Assembly (NCBI GenBank): GCA_964520975.1
Contig: CAZFPA010000017.1
Span: 1-34,132 of the forward strand
Direction: 5' to 3'
Source of the DNA: CAZFPA01 sp964520975
GTDB taxonomy: Bacteria; Bacillota; Negativicutes; Selenomonadales; Selenomonadaceae
DNA length: 34,132 nucleotides
This document shows positions 1 through 8,894 of the stretch, in pieces; position 1 is the first letter of the stretch; every line of letters begins with the position of its first letter. The notes beneath the pieces were generated by a model, which worked only from the letters and a program-made list of their open reading frames with translations, ran no database searches and had not been told where the DNA came from. Both the position numbers and the translations under genes were made by a program.

Positions 1-2
1 AA

Positions 3-761
3 TGTGCCAAGGCTGCCAAGGCTTTGGGCTATGAGGTCTACGCGGTAGCACTGCTCCCGGAGACGGACCCGGAGCTTTCTGACTGTACGGCTGATTGTGC
101 ATCGATCAGCATCGCGCAGCTGGAACGCGTTTTGGAATATTTGAAGGAAAAGGGCGTACAGAAGGTGACGATGCTCGGCAAGGTCACGAAGGAGCTGCTG
201 TTCAACGGACAGCATGCCCAGCCGGATGCCCGCATGATGCAGCTGATCATGAGCCTGCCGGACCGTAAGGATGATACGCTTATGCTGGCGTTCGTCCGGG
301 AACTGGCAAAGGAAGGGCTGCAGGCGTTCGATCAGACAGCGCTCATCCGCATGCTCATGCCATCCCGTGGCACGGTTACGAAGCGGGAACCTACGGAGAC
401 AGAACGCAAGGATATGGAATTCGGCATTCGCATGGCCCGCGAGATCGGGCGGCTGGATGTAGGACAGACCGCGGTTGTCAAGAATCTCGCGGTCATGGCT
501 CTCGAGGCAATCGAGGGGACCGATGCCTGTATCCGCCGCGGCGGCGAGCTCGCCTGCGGTGGTGCGGTGGTAGCCAAGGTGGCGAAGCCAAACCAGGACC
601 TGCGCTTTGATGTTCCGGCCGTGGGTCTTGATACAATAAAAACCATGGTGGAAGCCGGTGCCAAGGCCATTGCCCTTGAGGCAGGCAAGACACTGCTCGT
701 CGAAAAGGAAAAAGTAGTTGCACTGGCAGATGCCAATGATATAACGATTGTGGCTATGTAA
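3..761 (+). CDS. lpxI: UDP-2,3-diacylglucosamine pyrophosphatase LpxI (5' truncated)
   Basis: The reading frame is open from the window edge; the TTG at 24 is an internal Leu, because codons 3-23 (CAKAAKA) continue the protein upstream. About 252 C-terminal residues are present of a family that is usually about 270 long. Seen: a glycine-rich VTMLGKVTKELLF segment, SRGTVTKREPT, and a C-terminal half with VAKPNQDLRFDVPAVGLDTI and ALEAGKTLLVEKE, which are typical of LpxI. Family role: cytoplasmic cleavage of UDP-2,3-diacylglucosamine to lipid X, the step just before LpxB. LpxI is the alternative to LpxH found in alphaproteobacteria and diderm Firmicutes. The gene is followed directly by a strong terminator, so it is probably the last gene of an upstream lpx transcript that lies outside the window. 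Confidence 0.9.
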   Translation, partial: CAKAAKALGYEVYAVALLPETDPELSDCTADCASISIAQLERVLEYLKEKGVQKVTMLGKVTKELLFNGQHAQPDARMMQLIMSLPDRKDDTLMLAFVRELAKEGLQAFDQTALIRMLMPSRGTVTKREPTETERKDMEFGIRMAREIGRLDVGQTAVVKNLAVMALEAIEGTDACIRRGGELACGGAVVAKVAKPNQDLRFDVPAVGLDTIKTMVEAGAKAIALEAGKTLLVEKEKVVALADANDITIVAM

Positions 762-775
762 ATCACAGCAGATGA

Positions 776-819
776 GACGCGGCGGATACTGCGAAAAAAG
801 AGTATCCTCGCGTCTTTTT
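776..819 (+). terminator. Rho-independent terminator after lpxI
   Basis: The stem is GACGCG (776-781) and GGATACT (784-790) pairing with AGTATCC (801-807) and CGCGTC (809-814), with a 10-nt loop, followed by TTTTT (815-819). It lies 15 nt after the lpxI stop and 60 nt before lpxB, so it splits the lpx genes into two transcripts or works as an attenuator. Confidence 0.88.
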
Positions 820-847
820 CTGCGTAGTTGCAGGAGGCCGTTTTGTG

Positions 848-853
848 TACAAT
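848..853 (+). promoter_or_regulatory. Candidate -10 box for lpxB
   Basis: TACAAT lies between the lpxI terminator and the lpxB ribosome binding site. No good -35 stands at 17 nt (TAGTTG at 825-830); TTGCAG at 828-833 is only 14 nt away. A promoter is expected here because of the terminator upstream, but the sequence support is weak. Confidence 0.3.
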
Positions 854-879
854 GTACCAGGTGGAAGGGAGGGATAGCG

Positions 880-2049
880 ATGAAAATCATGTTTTCAGCC
901 GGAGAGGCTTCGGGTGATCTCCATGGCGCAACACTGGCAGCCGCCATTCGGCGGCTGGACCCGGAGGCTGATCTCATTGGCTTTGGCGGCCCGCAGATGG
1001 CCGCTGCCGGCGTGCGGCTGGCGGCGGATATGCGGGACTACAGTGTCATGGGCTTCTGGGAGGTTCTGCTGAACCTGCGGCGGATGTTCCGGCTGCGGGA
1101 TCAGCTCACTGCCTTCATGGCAGCGGAGCGTCCGGCACTGCTGGTGCTCATCGACTATCCGGATTTCAACTGGCGGCTGGCGGCTGAGGCCAAAAAGCTC
1201 GGCATACCAGTATTTTCTTACATACCGCCTTCCGCCTGGGCCTGGCGGAAGGGCCGGGCGAAAAAGTGCGCGGCACTGGCGGATGAGCTTGTCGCGATTT
1301 TTCCGTTTGAACTCCCGGTCTATGAGGCCGCGGGGGCAAAAATCAGCTTTCAGGGAAATCCCCTGGTTGATACGGTAAAATCATCGATGGACCCGGCGGC
1401 GGCCCGGCAGTATTTCGGCCTGCAGGACGGAGAGCGTGCCATGCTGCTGCTGCCTGGCAGCCGGCGGCAGGAGATACAGCTGCTGCTGCCTGTGATGCTG
1501 GCAGCAGCCCGGCGCATGCAGGCGGAGGTACCGCAGCTGCGCTTTTATCTGCCGGTGGCTCCGGGTATTGAGCGGGCAGGACTGGAACAGATGGCCGCGG
1601 ACGCGGGGGTCACGGTCCGCTTCACGACAGCGCATACCTATGACCTCATGCGCCTGGCGGAGCTCGCGCTCGCGACCTCCGGCACTGTGGTGCTGGAGGC
1701 GGCCATGCTCGGACTTCCCTGCGTGGTGCTTTACCGTATGTCGCCGGTGAGCTATGCCATTGGCAAGCTTCTGGTACACGTGGATAACTTCAGCCTGCCC
1801 AACATACTTGCGGGGCACCGTATTGAACCGGAGCTCCTGCAGGCGGAGGTGAATCCGGAGCGCATCCAGGCGGAGGCGCGGCGCTTCTATGCCGATCCCG
1901 CCCACGCGGCTGAGGTGCGCGCGGCGCTGGCCGCTGCGGTGGCCAGCCTCGGTGAGCCAGGAGCAGCGGAGCGGGTGGCCCGGCGGATTCTTGCAGCGGC
2001 CCAGGGCAGCCGCGAAAAACTCGGAAAACTATCGGGGGATACAGAATGA
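880..2049 (+). CDS. lpxB: Lipid-A-disaccharide synthase LpxB
   Basis: A protein of 389 aa, the usual family length. It joins lipid X to UDP-2,3-diacylglucosamine to form the tetraacyl disaccharide 1-phosphate, at the inner face of the inner membrane. Seen: N-terminal FSAGEASGDLHGA (residues 5-17), GFGGPQM, the IDYPDFN motif with acidic D92 and D95, YIPPSAWAWRKGRAKK, GNPLVD, LLLPGSRRQEI, and ATSGTVVLEAAMLGLPCVVLYR near the C-terminus, all typical of the GT19 fold. The start at 880 is chosen because GGAAGGGAGGGA precedes it and the family N-terminus (MKIMFSAGE) begins there; the frame is open back to 748 but that part shows no homology. Its stop overlaps the msbA start by 4 nt (ATGA at 2046-2049), which suggests translational coupling. 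Confidence 0.96.
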   Translation: MKIMFSAGEASGDLHGATLAAAIRRLDPEADLIGFGGPQMAAAGVRLAADMRDYSVMGFWEVLLNLRRMFRLRDQLTAFMAAERPALLVLIDYPDFNWRLAAEAKKLGIPVFSYIPPSAWAWRKGRAKKCAALADELVAIFPFELPVYEAAGAKISFQGNPLVDTVKSSMDPAAARQYFGLQDGERAMLLLPGSRRQEIQLLLPVMLAAARRMQAEVPQLRFYLPVAPGIERAGLEQMAADAGVTVRFTTAHTYDLMRLAELALATSGTVVLEAAMLGLPCVVLYRMSPVSYAIGKLLVHVDNFSLPNILAGHRIEPELLQAEVNPERIQAEARRFYADPAHAAEVRAALAAAVASLGEPGAAERVARRILAAAQGSREKLGKLSGDTE

Positions 2050-3779
2050 AAAATTACAAGCGACTGCTTATGTACATACGTCCTTACCTGAAACGGCTCG
2101 GAATCGCAATCGTCTGCATTGTTTTGGCGGCCGGGGCGAATCTCTATGTGCCCTGGATCATCAAGGATATGATCGATAAGGTGCTGGCACAGAAGGATAT
2201 GCTCATGCTCAACGTCATCGCGGTGGGCATCGTAGTGGTGTTCTTTTTTCGGGGGATATTTTTCTACGGACAGAGTTATCTCGTGTCTTTTGTAGGACAA
2301 CGTGTTATTATAGACCTTAGGGATGTGCTCTATCAGAAATTCCAGCGGATGCCGCTGGCCTATTATGACCGGCAGCAGACCGGTGAAATCATGAGCTACA
2401 TCACGAACGATGTGGCCTCCCTGCAGAATGCAATCGTCGATAACCTCATCGAGATGGTTACCGAGGGCTCGATTCTCATTGGCTCCATTGTGCTCATGGT
2501 CTATCTGGACTGGAAGCTGAGCCTGCTGACACTCGTTACGATCCCGATGGTCGGTCAGGCCATGAAGGTCTTCGGCCGCAAGCTCAAGACCTCGGGCACG
2601 CTGATCCAGGAGCGCCTCGCGGATATCACGGCACTGCTGCAGGAGAGTATCTCCTCGGTGCGCGTGGTGAAGTCCTTTGTTCGCGAAGGCTATGAAATCG
2701 AGCGCTTCCACAATCAGAACGAACTGAATTTCCAGGCGGCCATGAAGAATGTACAGCTCATGAGCCTGCTGACACCGACGGTGGAATTCCTGGCGGCCCT
2801 GGCCGTCACCTTTATCGTGTGGTTCGGCGGCTATGAGGTCGTCAACGGGGAAATCACGGCGGGTTCGCTCATCGCGTTCCTGACCTATGCGGTCAATCTC
2901 GCCAATCCGGTCAAGCGCATCAGCCGTGTCTACGGCAATCTGCAGAAGGCGATGGCCGCGGCAGACCGCGTATTCGATGTACTCGATCTGCCGGAGCAGA
3001 TCACGAATAAAAAGGATGCCATTGCACTGCCCAAAATTGAAGGCCATGTGGCCGTCAATGCGGTGTGCTTTGAATACAAAAAGGGTGTACCGGCCCTCGT
3101 CGATGTATCGCTTCAGGTGGAACCGGGGCAGATGATCGCGTTCGTCGGCCCGAGCGGCGGCGGCAAGTCGACGATTGCCAATCTCATTCCGCGTTTTTAC
3201 GATGTGACCGCGGGCTCCATCGAGATCGACGGGCACGATGTGCGCGATGTGACGATGGAATCGCTGCGCGAGCAGATCGGCATCGTGCCGCAGGAGACCA
3301 TGCTGTTCAGCACGACGATCCTGGAGAATATCCGCTATGGCCGGCTCGATGCTACGGATGAAGAGGTTGTTGCGGCGGCCAAGGCGGCCAATGCCAATGA
3401 GTTCATTCTGGAACTGCCGCATGGCTACACGACGACCATCGGTGAACGCGGGCTGAACCTTTCCGGTGGCCAGCGCCAGCGCATCGCCATCGCACGGGCA
3501 ATTCTGAAGAACCCGCGTGTGCTCATTCTCGACGAGGCGACTTCCGCGCTCGATACGGAGAGCGAGAAGATCGTGCAGGCCGCACTGGACAAGCTCATGG
3601 TAGGGCGGACTTCCTTTGTCATTGCCCATCGCCTGTCGACGATTTTTAACGCGGATCAGATCTTCGTAGTGGAAAACGGCCACATCCGGGAGCATGGAAC
3701 CCATGCAGAGCTTTTGGCCCGGGGTGGTTTGTACAGCAATCTGTATAATATCCAGTTCAATAAAGCAAAAGACAAGTAA
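2046..3779 (+). CDS. msbA: Lipid A ABC flippase, MsbA-like
   Basis: A half-transporter of 577 aa: an ABC exporter membrane domain (about residues 1-320, six expected helices) followed by an ATPase domain. Seen: Walker A GPSGGGKST (residues 368-376), Q-loop region GIVPQETMLFS, signature LSGGQ (472-476), Walker B VLILDEA (492-498) and the switch region FVIAHRLST. MsbA flips Kdo-lipid A across the inner membrane and works as a homodimer. The general ABC exporter family includes many multidrug pumps, so the MsbA assignment rests largely on position: it sits between lpxB (4-nt overlap) and the Kdo transferase (13-nt gap). Confidence 0.92.
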   Translation: MKNYKRLLMYIRPYLKRLGIAIVCIVLAAGANLYVPWIIKDMIDKVLAQKDMLMLNVIAVGIVVVFFFRGIFFYGQSYLVSFVGQRVIIDLRDVLYQKFQRMPLAYYDRQQTGEIMSYITNDVASLQNAIVDNLIEMVTEGSILIGSIVLMVYLDWKLSLLTLVTIPMVGQAMKVFGRKLKTSGTLIQERLADITALLQESISSVRVVKSFVREGYEIERFHNQNELNFQAAMKNVQLMSLLTPTVEFLAALAVTFIVWFGGYEVVNGEITAGSLIAFLTYAVNLANPVKRISRVYGNLQKAMAAADRVFDVLDLPEQITNKKDAIALPKIEGHVAVNAVCFEYKKGVPALVDVSLQVEPGQMIAFVGPSGGGKSTIANLIPRFYDVTAGSIEIDGHDVRDVTMESLREQIGIVPQETMLFSTTILENIRYGRLDATDEEVVAAAKAANANEFILELPHGYTTTIGERGLNLSGGQRQRIAIARAILKNPRVLILDEATSALDTESEKIVQAALDKLMVGRTSFVIAHRLSTIFNADQIFVVENGHIREHGTHAELLARGGLYSNLYNIQFNKAKDK

Positions 3780-3792
3780 AAGGGGAAAAGGC

Positions 3793-6279
3793 ATGCAATT
3801 ACTTTATAATATAGCAGCTATCCTGATCGTCATCATGATCATACCAATGTTCATGGTCAGGGCCGTGCGTGAGAAGGGATTCGTCGAACGCATCCGACAA
3901 AGCCTGGGTTTTCTGCCCAAGCATGCCCTGGACAAGACAGCCAGGAAAAACTGCATATGGGTGCATGCGGCTTCGGTCGGTGAAATCGTTGCGGCAAGCC
4001 CTTTGATCAAAGAATTTCATAAAGAATTCCCTCAGAGTCCCATTCTCGTATCCGTGGTAACGAACAGCGGCTACGAGATGGCAAACCGCATCATCAAGGA
4101 CGCGGACAGTATCATCTACTTCCCGCTCGATCTGCCCTGGCTTTCGGCACACATCCTGCACAAGGTGCAGCCGCGTGTGTTCATGCCGGTGGAAACCGAG
4201 CTTTGGCCGAACTTCCTGAAGGCTGCGCGGCACATGCACATTCCGGTCATGATGGTGAACGGGCGCATCAGTGACAAGAGCGTTACGCGCTATCGCCACC
4301 TGCACAGCCTGCTGGATGACATGATCGGCACGGTGACGAAGTTCGCCATGCAGTCGTCCATCGATGCGGAGTACATCGTCCGTCTCGGCGCCAATCCGGA
4401 TCTCGTCACGGTCACGGGTAATACGAAATTTGACCAGACCTATACGGCGGTGAGCCCGGAGGAAAAGCAATCCATGATTGCTGAGATGGGGCTGGCGGAA
4501 AATGAGGGGATTTTCCTGGCCGGCAGTACGCATAAGGGCGAGGAGGAGTACGTGCTCCATGCCTTTGATGCCATCCGGGAAAAATTCCCGCGCGCGCGCC
4601 TGGTCATTGCGCCGCGCGATGTACTGCGCACCGATGAGATCATTTCGATCTGCCGTCAGCATGGCGTGCAGGCCGTGCGCCGCACGCACCTGCAGAAGCA
4701 TCCGGCGGCCGGCCATGATGTGGTGATCCTCGATACCATCGGGGAACTTGGCCGCGTCTACAGCATCGGCGACGTGATTTATGTCGGAGGCAGCCTCATA
4801 CCGCATGGCGGGCACAATATCCTGGAACCGGCGGCGCATGGCAAGGCCATCATTGTTGGCACAAATATGTTCAATTTCAAGGACACGCATGTACTCTTTT
4901 CCAAGCGCGATGCCTGTATCACAGTGGGCAGCGGCGAAGAACTGGCCCAGCAGGCGCTGGGGCTTTTCGAGGACGTCAGCCGCCGGCACCGGATGGAACA
5001 GGAGACACTGGCCATCGTGCGGGAAAACAAGGGCGCATCACGCAAGACGGCGGTGCTGCTGCATGAAATGCTCGACGCGGTGGAACAGAACGGGCGCATC
5101 AAGGCGACGGAGAAGGTGGAGAACTTCCAGACGTATTTCTTCCAGCTCGTACATGGGCAGGAGACGCATGGGATTTTCCTGACCATCATCATCGCGATAT
5201 TATATGTATTTTCCTTTATTTACGGTCACCTGGTCAACGTGAAGCTGGCCGGCTATAAGGTGGGCGTGTTCAAGCGCAAGAAGCTCGGCTGCTATGTAAT
5301 CAGCCTCGGCAATATCACGGTCGGCGGTACCGGCAAGACGCCGACGGCTCAGCGGCTGGCCCGGGATATCCGGGACATGGGCTACCGGGTCGTCATACTG
5401 AACCGTGGGTATCGGGCAAAATGGAAGGGCGATGTCGGTATCGTATCGGATGGCAAGACCCTGCAGATGGACGCGGCGCAGGCTGGTGATGAGGCCTTCA
5501 TGCTGGCCAAGCACCTGCCGAATGTGCCGGTGCTCATTGGCCCGGAACGGGCGGTGACCGGCCAGTATGCCATCGATCATTTCGGGGCGGAGGTAGCAAT
5601 CCTTGATGATGGCTATCAGCACTGGCAGCTCGAGCGCGATATGGATATCGTGCTCATCGACGCGGTGAACGTATTCGGCAACAACTATATGCTGCCGCGC
5701 GGCACACTGCGTGAGCCGATTTCGCACATGGAGCGGGCGGATGTCTGCCTGCTCACCAAGGTCGACCAGGCTGCGCCTGGCTCGAACCGTTACATTCGCG
5801 ATACCATTGAAAAGTACAACGATCATGCCCTGATTGTCGAGAGTATCCATCAGCCGCGCTGCTTCATTGAGCTGGCCGACTGGTATGAGGATATGGCGGC
5901 TCCGGGGATTGATATATCAGAAATGAAGGGCAGACGCGTGATGGCGGTATCCGCGATCGGCAATCCGGCCTCCTTTGAGCAGACGCTGAGTGATATCGGC
6001 GCGGTGATCATTGAGAGCCTGCGCTTCCCGGATCATCATGACTACACGCCGGAGGAAATGGCGGACGTGGTCGACCAGGCACTGCGCCAGGGCGCGGAAG
6101 CCATTGTGATCACGGAAAAGGACGCGGTGAAGGTGCCGGATGTCCCGCGGGAGATCATGAAGGCCGAATCGCCGGTTCCCATCTATGTCGTGAGCGTAGA
6201 GGTCACCTTCCAGTCTGGAGATAAGGAATTCAAGGCCATGCTGGAGAAGAATCTGCAGGAATATGTGAAGAAAGGATGA
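3793..6279 (+). CDS. waaA-lpxK: Fused Kdo transferase / tetraacyldisaccharide 4'-kinase (WaaA-LpxK)
   Basis: One uninterrupted frame of 828 aa carries two enzymes. Residues about 1-440 are the GT-B Kdo transferase WaaA/KdtA: N-terminal membrane anchor (about 5-22), WVHAASVGEIVAASP with the likely catalytic Glu E64, PVETELWPNF, LAGSTHKGEEEYVL, and HNILEPAAHGKAIIVGTN. A hydrophobic stretch at about 460-482 then starts LpxK: GNITVGGTGKTPTAQR (Walker A, about 506-518), LNRGYRAKW, DDGYQHWQLERD, LLPRGTLREP-like MLPRGTLREP, and a C-terminal FPDHHDYTPEEM. The start at 3793 follows AAAAGGGGAAAAGG and gives the family N-terminus; the upstream open frame to 3694 is antiparallel-free shadow of msbA's end. 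The enzymes add Kdo to lipid IVA and put the 4'-phosphate on the disaccharide. Fusion partners of this kind are separate proteins in E. coli. Confidence 0.95.
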   Translation: MQLLYNIAAILIVIMIIPMFMVRAVREKGFVERIRQSLGFLPKHALDKTARKNCIWVHAASVGEIVAASPLIKEFHKEFPQSPILVSVVTNSGYEMANRIIKDADSIIYFPLDLPWLSAHILHKVQPRVFMPVETELWPNFLKAARHMHIPVMMVNGRISDKSVTRYRHLHSLLDDMIGTVTKFAMQSSIDAEYIVRLGANPDLVTVTGNTKFDQTYTAVSPEEKQSMIAEMGLAENEGIFLAGSTHKGEEEYVLHAFDAIREKFPRARLVIAPRDVLRTDEIISICRQHGVQAVRRTHLQKHPAAGHDVVILDTIGELGRVYSIGDVIYVGGSLIPHGGHNILEPAAHGKAIIVGTNMFNFKDTHVLFSKRDACITVGSGEELAQQALGLFEDVSRRHRMEQETLAIVRENKGASRKTAVLLHEMLDAVEQNGRIKATEKVENFQTYFFQLVHGQETHGIFLTIIIAILYVFSFIYGHLVNVKLAGYKVGVFKRKKLGCYVISLGNITVGGTGKTPTAQRLARDIRDMGYRVVILNRGYRAKWKGDVGIVSDGKTLQMDAAQAGDEAFMLAKHLPNVPVLIGPERAVTGQYAIDHFGAEVAILDDGYQHWQLERDMDIVLIDAVNVFGNNYMLPRGTLREPISHMERADVCLLTKVDQAAPGSNRYIRDTIEKYNDHALIVESIHQPRCFIELADWYEDMAAPGIDISEMKGRRVMAVSAIGNPASFEQTLSDIGAVIIESLRFPDHHDYTPEEMADVVDQALRQGAEAIVITEKDAVKVPDVPREIMKAESPVPIYVVSVEVTFQSGDKEFKAMLEKNLQEYVKKG

Positions 6280-6287
6280 GTCGAACT

Positions 6288-7061
6288 ATGAAAATACTTT
6301 GCGTCATTCCGGCGCGCTACGCCTCGACGCGGCTGCCCGGAAAACCATTGGCTGATATCGCGGGCAAGCCCATGATCTGCCGTGTCTATGAGCAGGCGGT
6401 GCAGGCGAAGAGCCTGGCCGGCGTTCTCGTTGCCACGGACGATGCGCGTGTCTACGATGCTGTCGTGCAGAACGGCGGCCAGGCCATGATGACAGCGGCC
6501 GATCACCCCACGGGGACGGACCGCCTGGCGGAGGTTGCGGCGGCTTATCCTGATATGGATATCATCATCAATGTGCAGGGCGACGAACCGCTCATTGAAC
6601 CGGAGCTCATTGACGAGCTCGCGGCGGTCTTTGCCGAGGATGCGGCGCTGCAGATGGCGACCGTAAAGACGCCGATGAGCACGCAGGCAGAGATGCAGAA
6701 CCCGAACAATGTGAAGGTCGTCACGGACAAGAACGGCTACGCGCTTTACTTTTCCCGTTCTCTGCTGCCCTATCCGCGGGTGCCGCATGGCCGGCCCGTC
6801 TACAAGCATATCGGCATCTACGCCTACAAGCGGGACTTCCTGCTGCAGTATGCGAAGATGGCGCCGACGCCGCTCGAGGAGACCGAGTCCCTGGAGCAGC
6901 TGCGGGCCTTGGAGAATGGCTATCGGATACGGGTCATTGAGACAGACCATAAATTCATCGGTGTCGATACGGCCGAGGATCTGGCCGAAGTTAACAAGAT
7001 TTTTAAAAACCGGATTTTTAGTGGTTTAGAAGCGATGCGTAGAAAGGTGGCAAAAATATGA
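6288..7061 (+). CDS. kdsB: CMP-Kdo synthetase KdsB
   Basis: A protein of 257 aa that activates Kdo with CTP to CMP-Kdo, the donor used by WaaA. Seen: MKILCVIPARYASTRLPGKPL at the N-terminus (nucleotide-binding loop), VATDD, HPTGTDRLAE, INVQGDEPLIEPELI, KHIGIYAYKRDFL and ETESLEQLRALENGYRI, all family signatures. Two starts are possible: ATG 6276, which overlaps the waaA-lpxK stop but has AAAGG only directly adjacent, and ATG 6288, where the same AGGATGAG stretch sits at a workable distance and the protein begins as family members do. I chose 6288. The stop overlaps the kdsA start by 4 nt. Confidence 0.96.
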   Translation: MKILCVIPARYASTRLPGKPLADIAGKPMICRVYEQAVQAKSLAGVLVATDDARVYDAVVQNGGQAMMTAADHPTGTDRLAEVAAAYPDMDIIINVQGDEPLIEPELIDELAAVFAEDAALQMATVKTPMSTQAEMQNPNNVKVVTDKNGYALYFSRSLLPYPRVPHGRPVYKHIGIYAYKRDFLLQYAKMAPTPLEETESLEQLRALENGYRIRVIETDHKFIGVDTAEDLAEVNKIFKNRIFSGLEAMRRKVAKI

Positions 7062-7882
7062 ACAAGGTACAGGTAGGAAACTTTTCCATCGGAGCGGGAC
7101 AGCCGCTCGCCCTTTTAGCAGGTCCCTGTGTGCTTGAGGAGCTCGATCGCTGCCTTTATATTGGCCGCACGATCAAGGAAATCACGCAGCGGCTGGGGAT
7201 TCCCTACATCTTCAAGGCTTCGTTCGATAAGGCGAACCGCTCGTCCTTCAACGGCTTTCGCGGCCCGGGGCTCGAAAAGGGCCTGCAGATGCTGCAGACC
7301 ATCAAGGATGAGCTGCAGGTGCCGATTGTAACCGATATCCATAAGGAGGAGCAGGTGCTGCCTGTTTCCAAGGTAGCCGATGTGCTGCAGATACCGGCCT
7401 TTCTCTGCCGGCAGACCGACCTCCTGTATGCGGCGGCGCAGTCGGGCTGTGTGGTCAACGTGAAAAAGGGGCAGTTCATGGCACCGCATGACATGCGCAA
7501 TGTCGTCGACAAGCTCCATGAAGGGGGCTGCTCGCAGATTCTGCTTACGGAGCGCGGTGCAAGCTTCGGCTACAATAATCTCGTTGTGGATATGCGCAGT
7601 TTCCCTATCATGCGCTCGTTCGGCTATCCGGTCGTATTCGATGCGACGCACAGCGTGCAGCTGCCGGGTGGCGGCGGTACGTGCTCGGCTGGCAACCGGG
7701 AATTCGTTGAACATCTCACGCGGGCAGCGGTAGGGGCCGGCGTTGACGCCCTCTTCATGGAGGTGCACGACAATCCGGAGGAAGCGCTGTGCGATGGGCC
7801 GAACATGGTCTATCTCGACAAGCTGGAGGCGCTGCTCCAGGATGCCCTGGCTATTCATGCAATCGTCAGAAAAAAACTGTAA
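7058..7882 (+). CDS. kdsA: Kdo-8-phosphate synthase KdsA
   Basis: A protein of 274 aa that condenses phosphoenolpyruvate with arabinose-5-phosphate to Kdo-8-phosphate. Seen: LLAGPCVLE (residues 19-27), IFKASFDKANRSS, RGPGLEKGL, TDIHKEEQ, IPAFLCRQTDLL, VNVKKGQFMAP, ERGASFGYNNLVVDMR, FDATHSVQLPGG and FMEVHDNPEEALCDGPN. C24 in AGPCVLE is at the place where metal-dependent KdsA enzymes (such as that of Aquifex) have the metal-binding Cys and the E. coli type has Asn, so this is probably the metal-dependent class. It is translationally coupled to kdsB by a 4-nt overlap and followed after 42 nt by kdsD, which makes its arabinose-5-phosphate substrate. Confidence 0.97.
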   Translation: MNKVQVGNFSIGAGQPLALLAGPCVLEELDRCLYIGRTIKEITQRLGIPYIFKASFDKANRSSFNGFRGPGLEKGLQMLQTIKDELQVPIVTDIHKEEQVLPVSKVADVLQIPAFLCRQTDLLYAAAQSGCVVNVKKGQFMAPHDMRNVVDKLHEGGCSQILLTERGASFGYNNLVVDMRSFPIMRSFGYPVVFDATHSVQLPGGGGTCSAGNREFVEHLTRAAVGAGVDALFMEVHDNPEEALCDGPNMVYLDKLEALLQDALAIHAIVRKKL

Positions 7883-7924
7883 AATAAAGGGTCAGATCAG
7901 ATTATTTTTCGGGAGGATTCCGGT

Positions 7925-8893
7925 GTGATAAAAGAAAAAGCCATTGAAACCTTGCAGATTGAAGCCGATGCGGTTCGTCGCCTCATCGGCCGTGTAGATG
8001 ATGAGTTCGAAGCAGCCGTAAACTGCATCCTGGACTGTCCGGCCCGCGTGATTGTCACGGGGATGGGAAAATCCGGTCATGTGGGGCGGAAGATCGCAGC
8101 GAGTCTCGCGAGTACGGGAACGCCGTCCTTCTTCATGCATCCGGCGGAGGCCTTTCATGGGGATCTCGGCATGGTTACGGACAAGGATGTGGTCATCGCT
8201 ATTTCCAACAGTGGTGAGACGAATGAGGTTGTGAACATCCTGCCCATCATCAAGCGCATCGGGGCGAAGATCATTGCGATGAGCGGTCGCCGGGATTCGA
8301 CGCTGGGCCGGAATTCCGATTATTTCATTGATGCCGGAGTGGAACGCGAGGCCTGCCCGCTCGGACTGGCTCCGACAGCGAGCACTACGGCGGCGCTCGC
8401 GATGGGCGATGCGATCACCATCGCACTGCTCTCGGCACGTAACTTCACCGCACAGGACTTTGCGGTGTTCCATCCGGGCGGGGCACTGGGGCGCCGGCTG
8501 CTGCTGACCGTAGAAAATGTCATGCACAGCGGCGAATCGAATCCGATCATCCATTTCAGCCGTACGGCGAAGGAAGCACTCTTCCTCATGACCGACAAGG
8601 GCCTGGGCGCAACCTCGGTCGTCGATGATGAGGGGAGGTTCATCGGTCTTGTGACGGATGGCGATATCCGCCGCAGCCTTGCCAAGGGCAGTGAATTCCT
8701 GGATGCCCCGGTGGAAAAGCTCATGACCCGCAGCCCGCAGACCATTACGCGCGACAAGCTCGCGGCCTCGGCACTGAGCCTCATGGAGAAGCATCAGCCG
8801 CGGCCGATTACCGTGCTGCCGGTCATCGATGCGGACAATAAGCCCGTGGGCATCGTTCATCTGACGGACCTGCTGCGGCAGGGAGTTGTCTGA
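7925..8893 (+). CDS. kdsD: Arabinose-5-phosphate isomerase KdsD (KpsF/GutQ family)
   Basis: A protein of 322 aa that converts ribulose-5-phosphate to arabinose-5-phosphate, the first committed precursor of Kdo. Layout: SIS sugar-isomerase domain at about residues 35-170 (VTGMGKSGHVGRKIAASLASTG, HPAEAFHGDLGM, ISNSGET), then the linker FAVFHPGGALGRRLL, then two CBS domains at about 200-322 (ending VIDADNKPVGIVHLTDLLRQGVV). The start is GTG at 7925, preceded by TTCGGGAGGATT; there is no in-frame ATG nearby that would keep the family N-terminus. It forms part of the kdsB-kdsA-kdsD-kdsC set. GutQ-type paralogues catalyse the same reaction; the neighbours support the LPS role. Confidence 0.95.
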   Translation: MIKEKAIETLQIEADAVRRLIGRVDDEFEAAVNCILDCPARVIVTGMGKSGHVGRKIAASLASTGTPSFFMHPAEAFHGDLGMVTDKDVVIAISNSGETNEVVNILPIIKRIGAKIIAMSGRRDSTLGRNSDYFIDAGVEREACPLGLAPTASTTAALAMGDAITIALLSARNFTAQDFAVFHPGGALGRRLLLTVENVMHSGESNPIIHFSRTAKEALFLMTDKGLGATSVVDDEGRFIGLVTDGDIRRSLAKGSEFLDAPVEKLMTRSPQTITRDKLAASALSLMEKHQPRPITVLPVIDADNKPVGIVHLTDLLRQGVV

Positions 8894-8894
8894 T

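Noticed and set aside
1887..3794. A 635-codon open frame on the minus strand opposite msbA
   Set aside because: It mirrors msbA, a certain gene, codon for codon, has no recognisable domain, and is rich in His/Arg/Asp, as expected when a biased GC-rich gene is read backwards.
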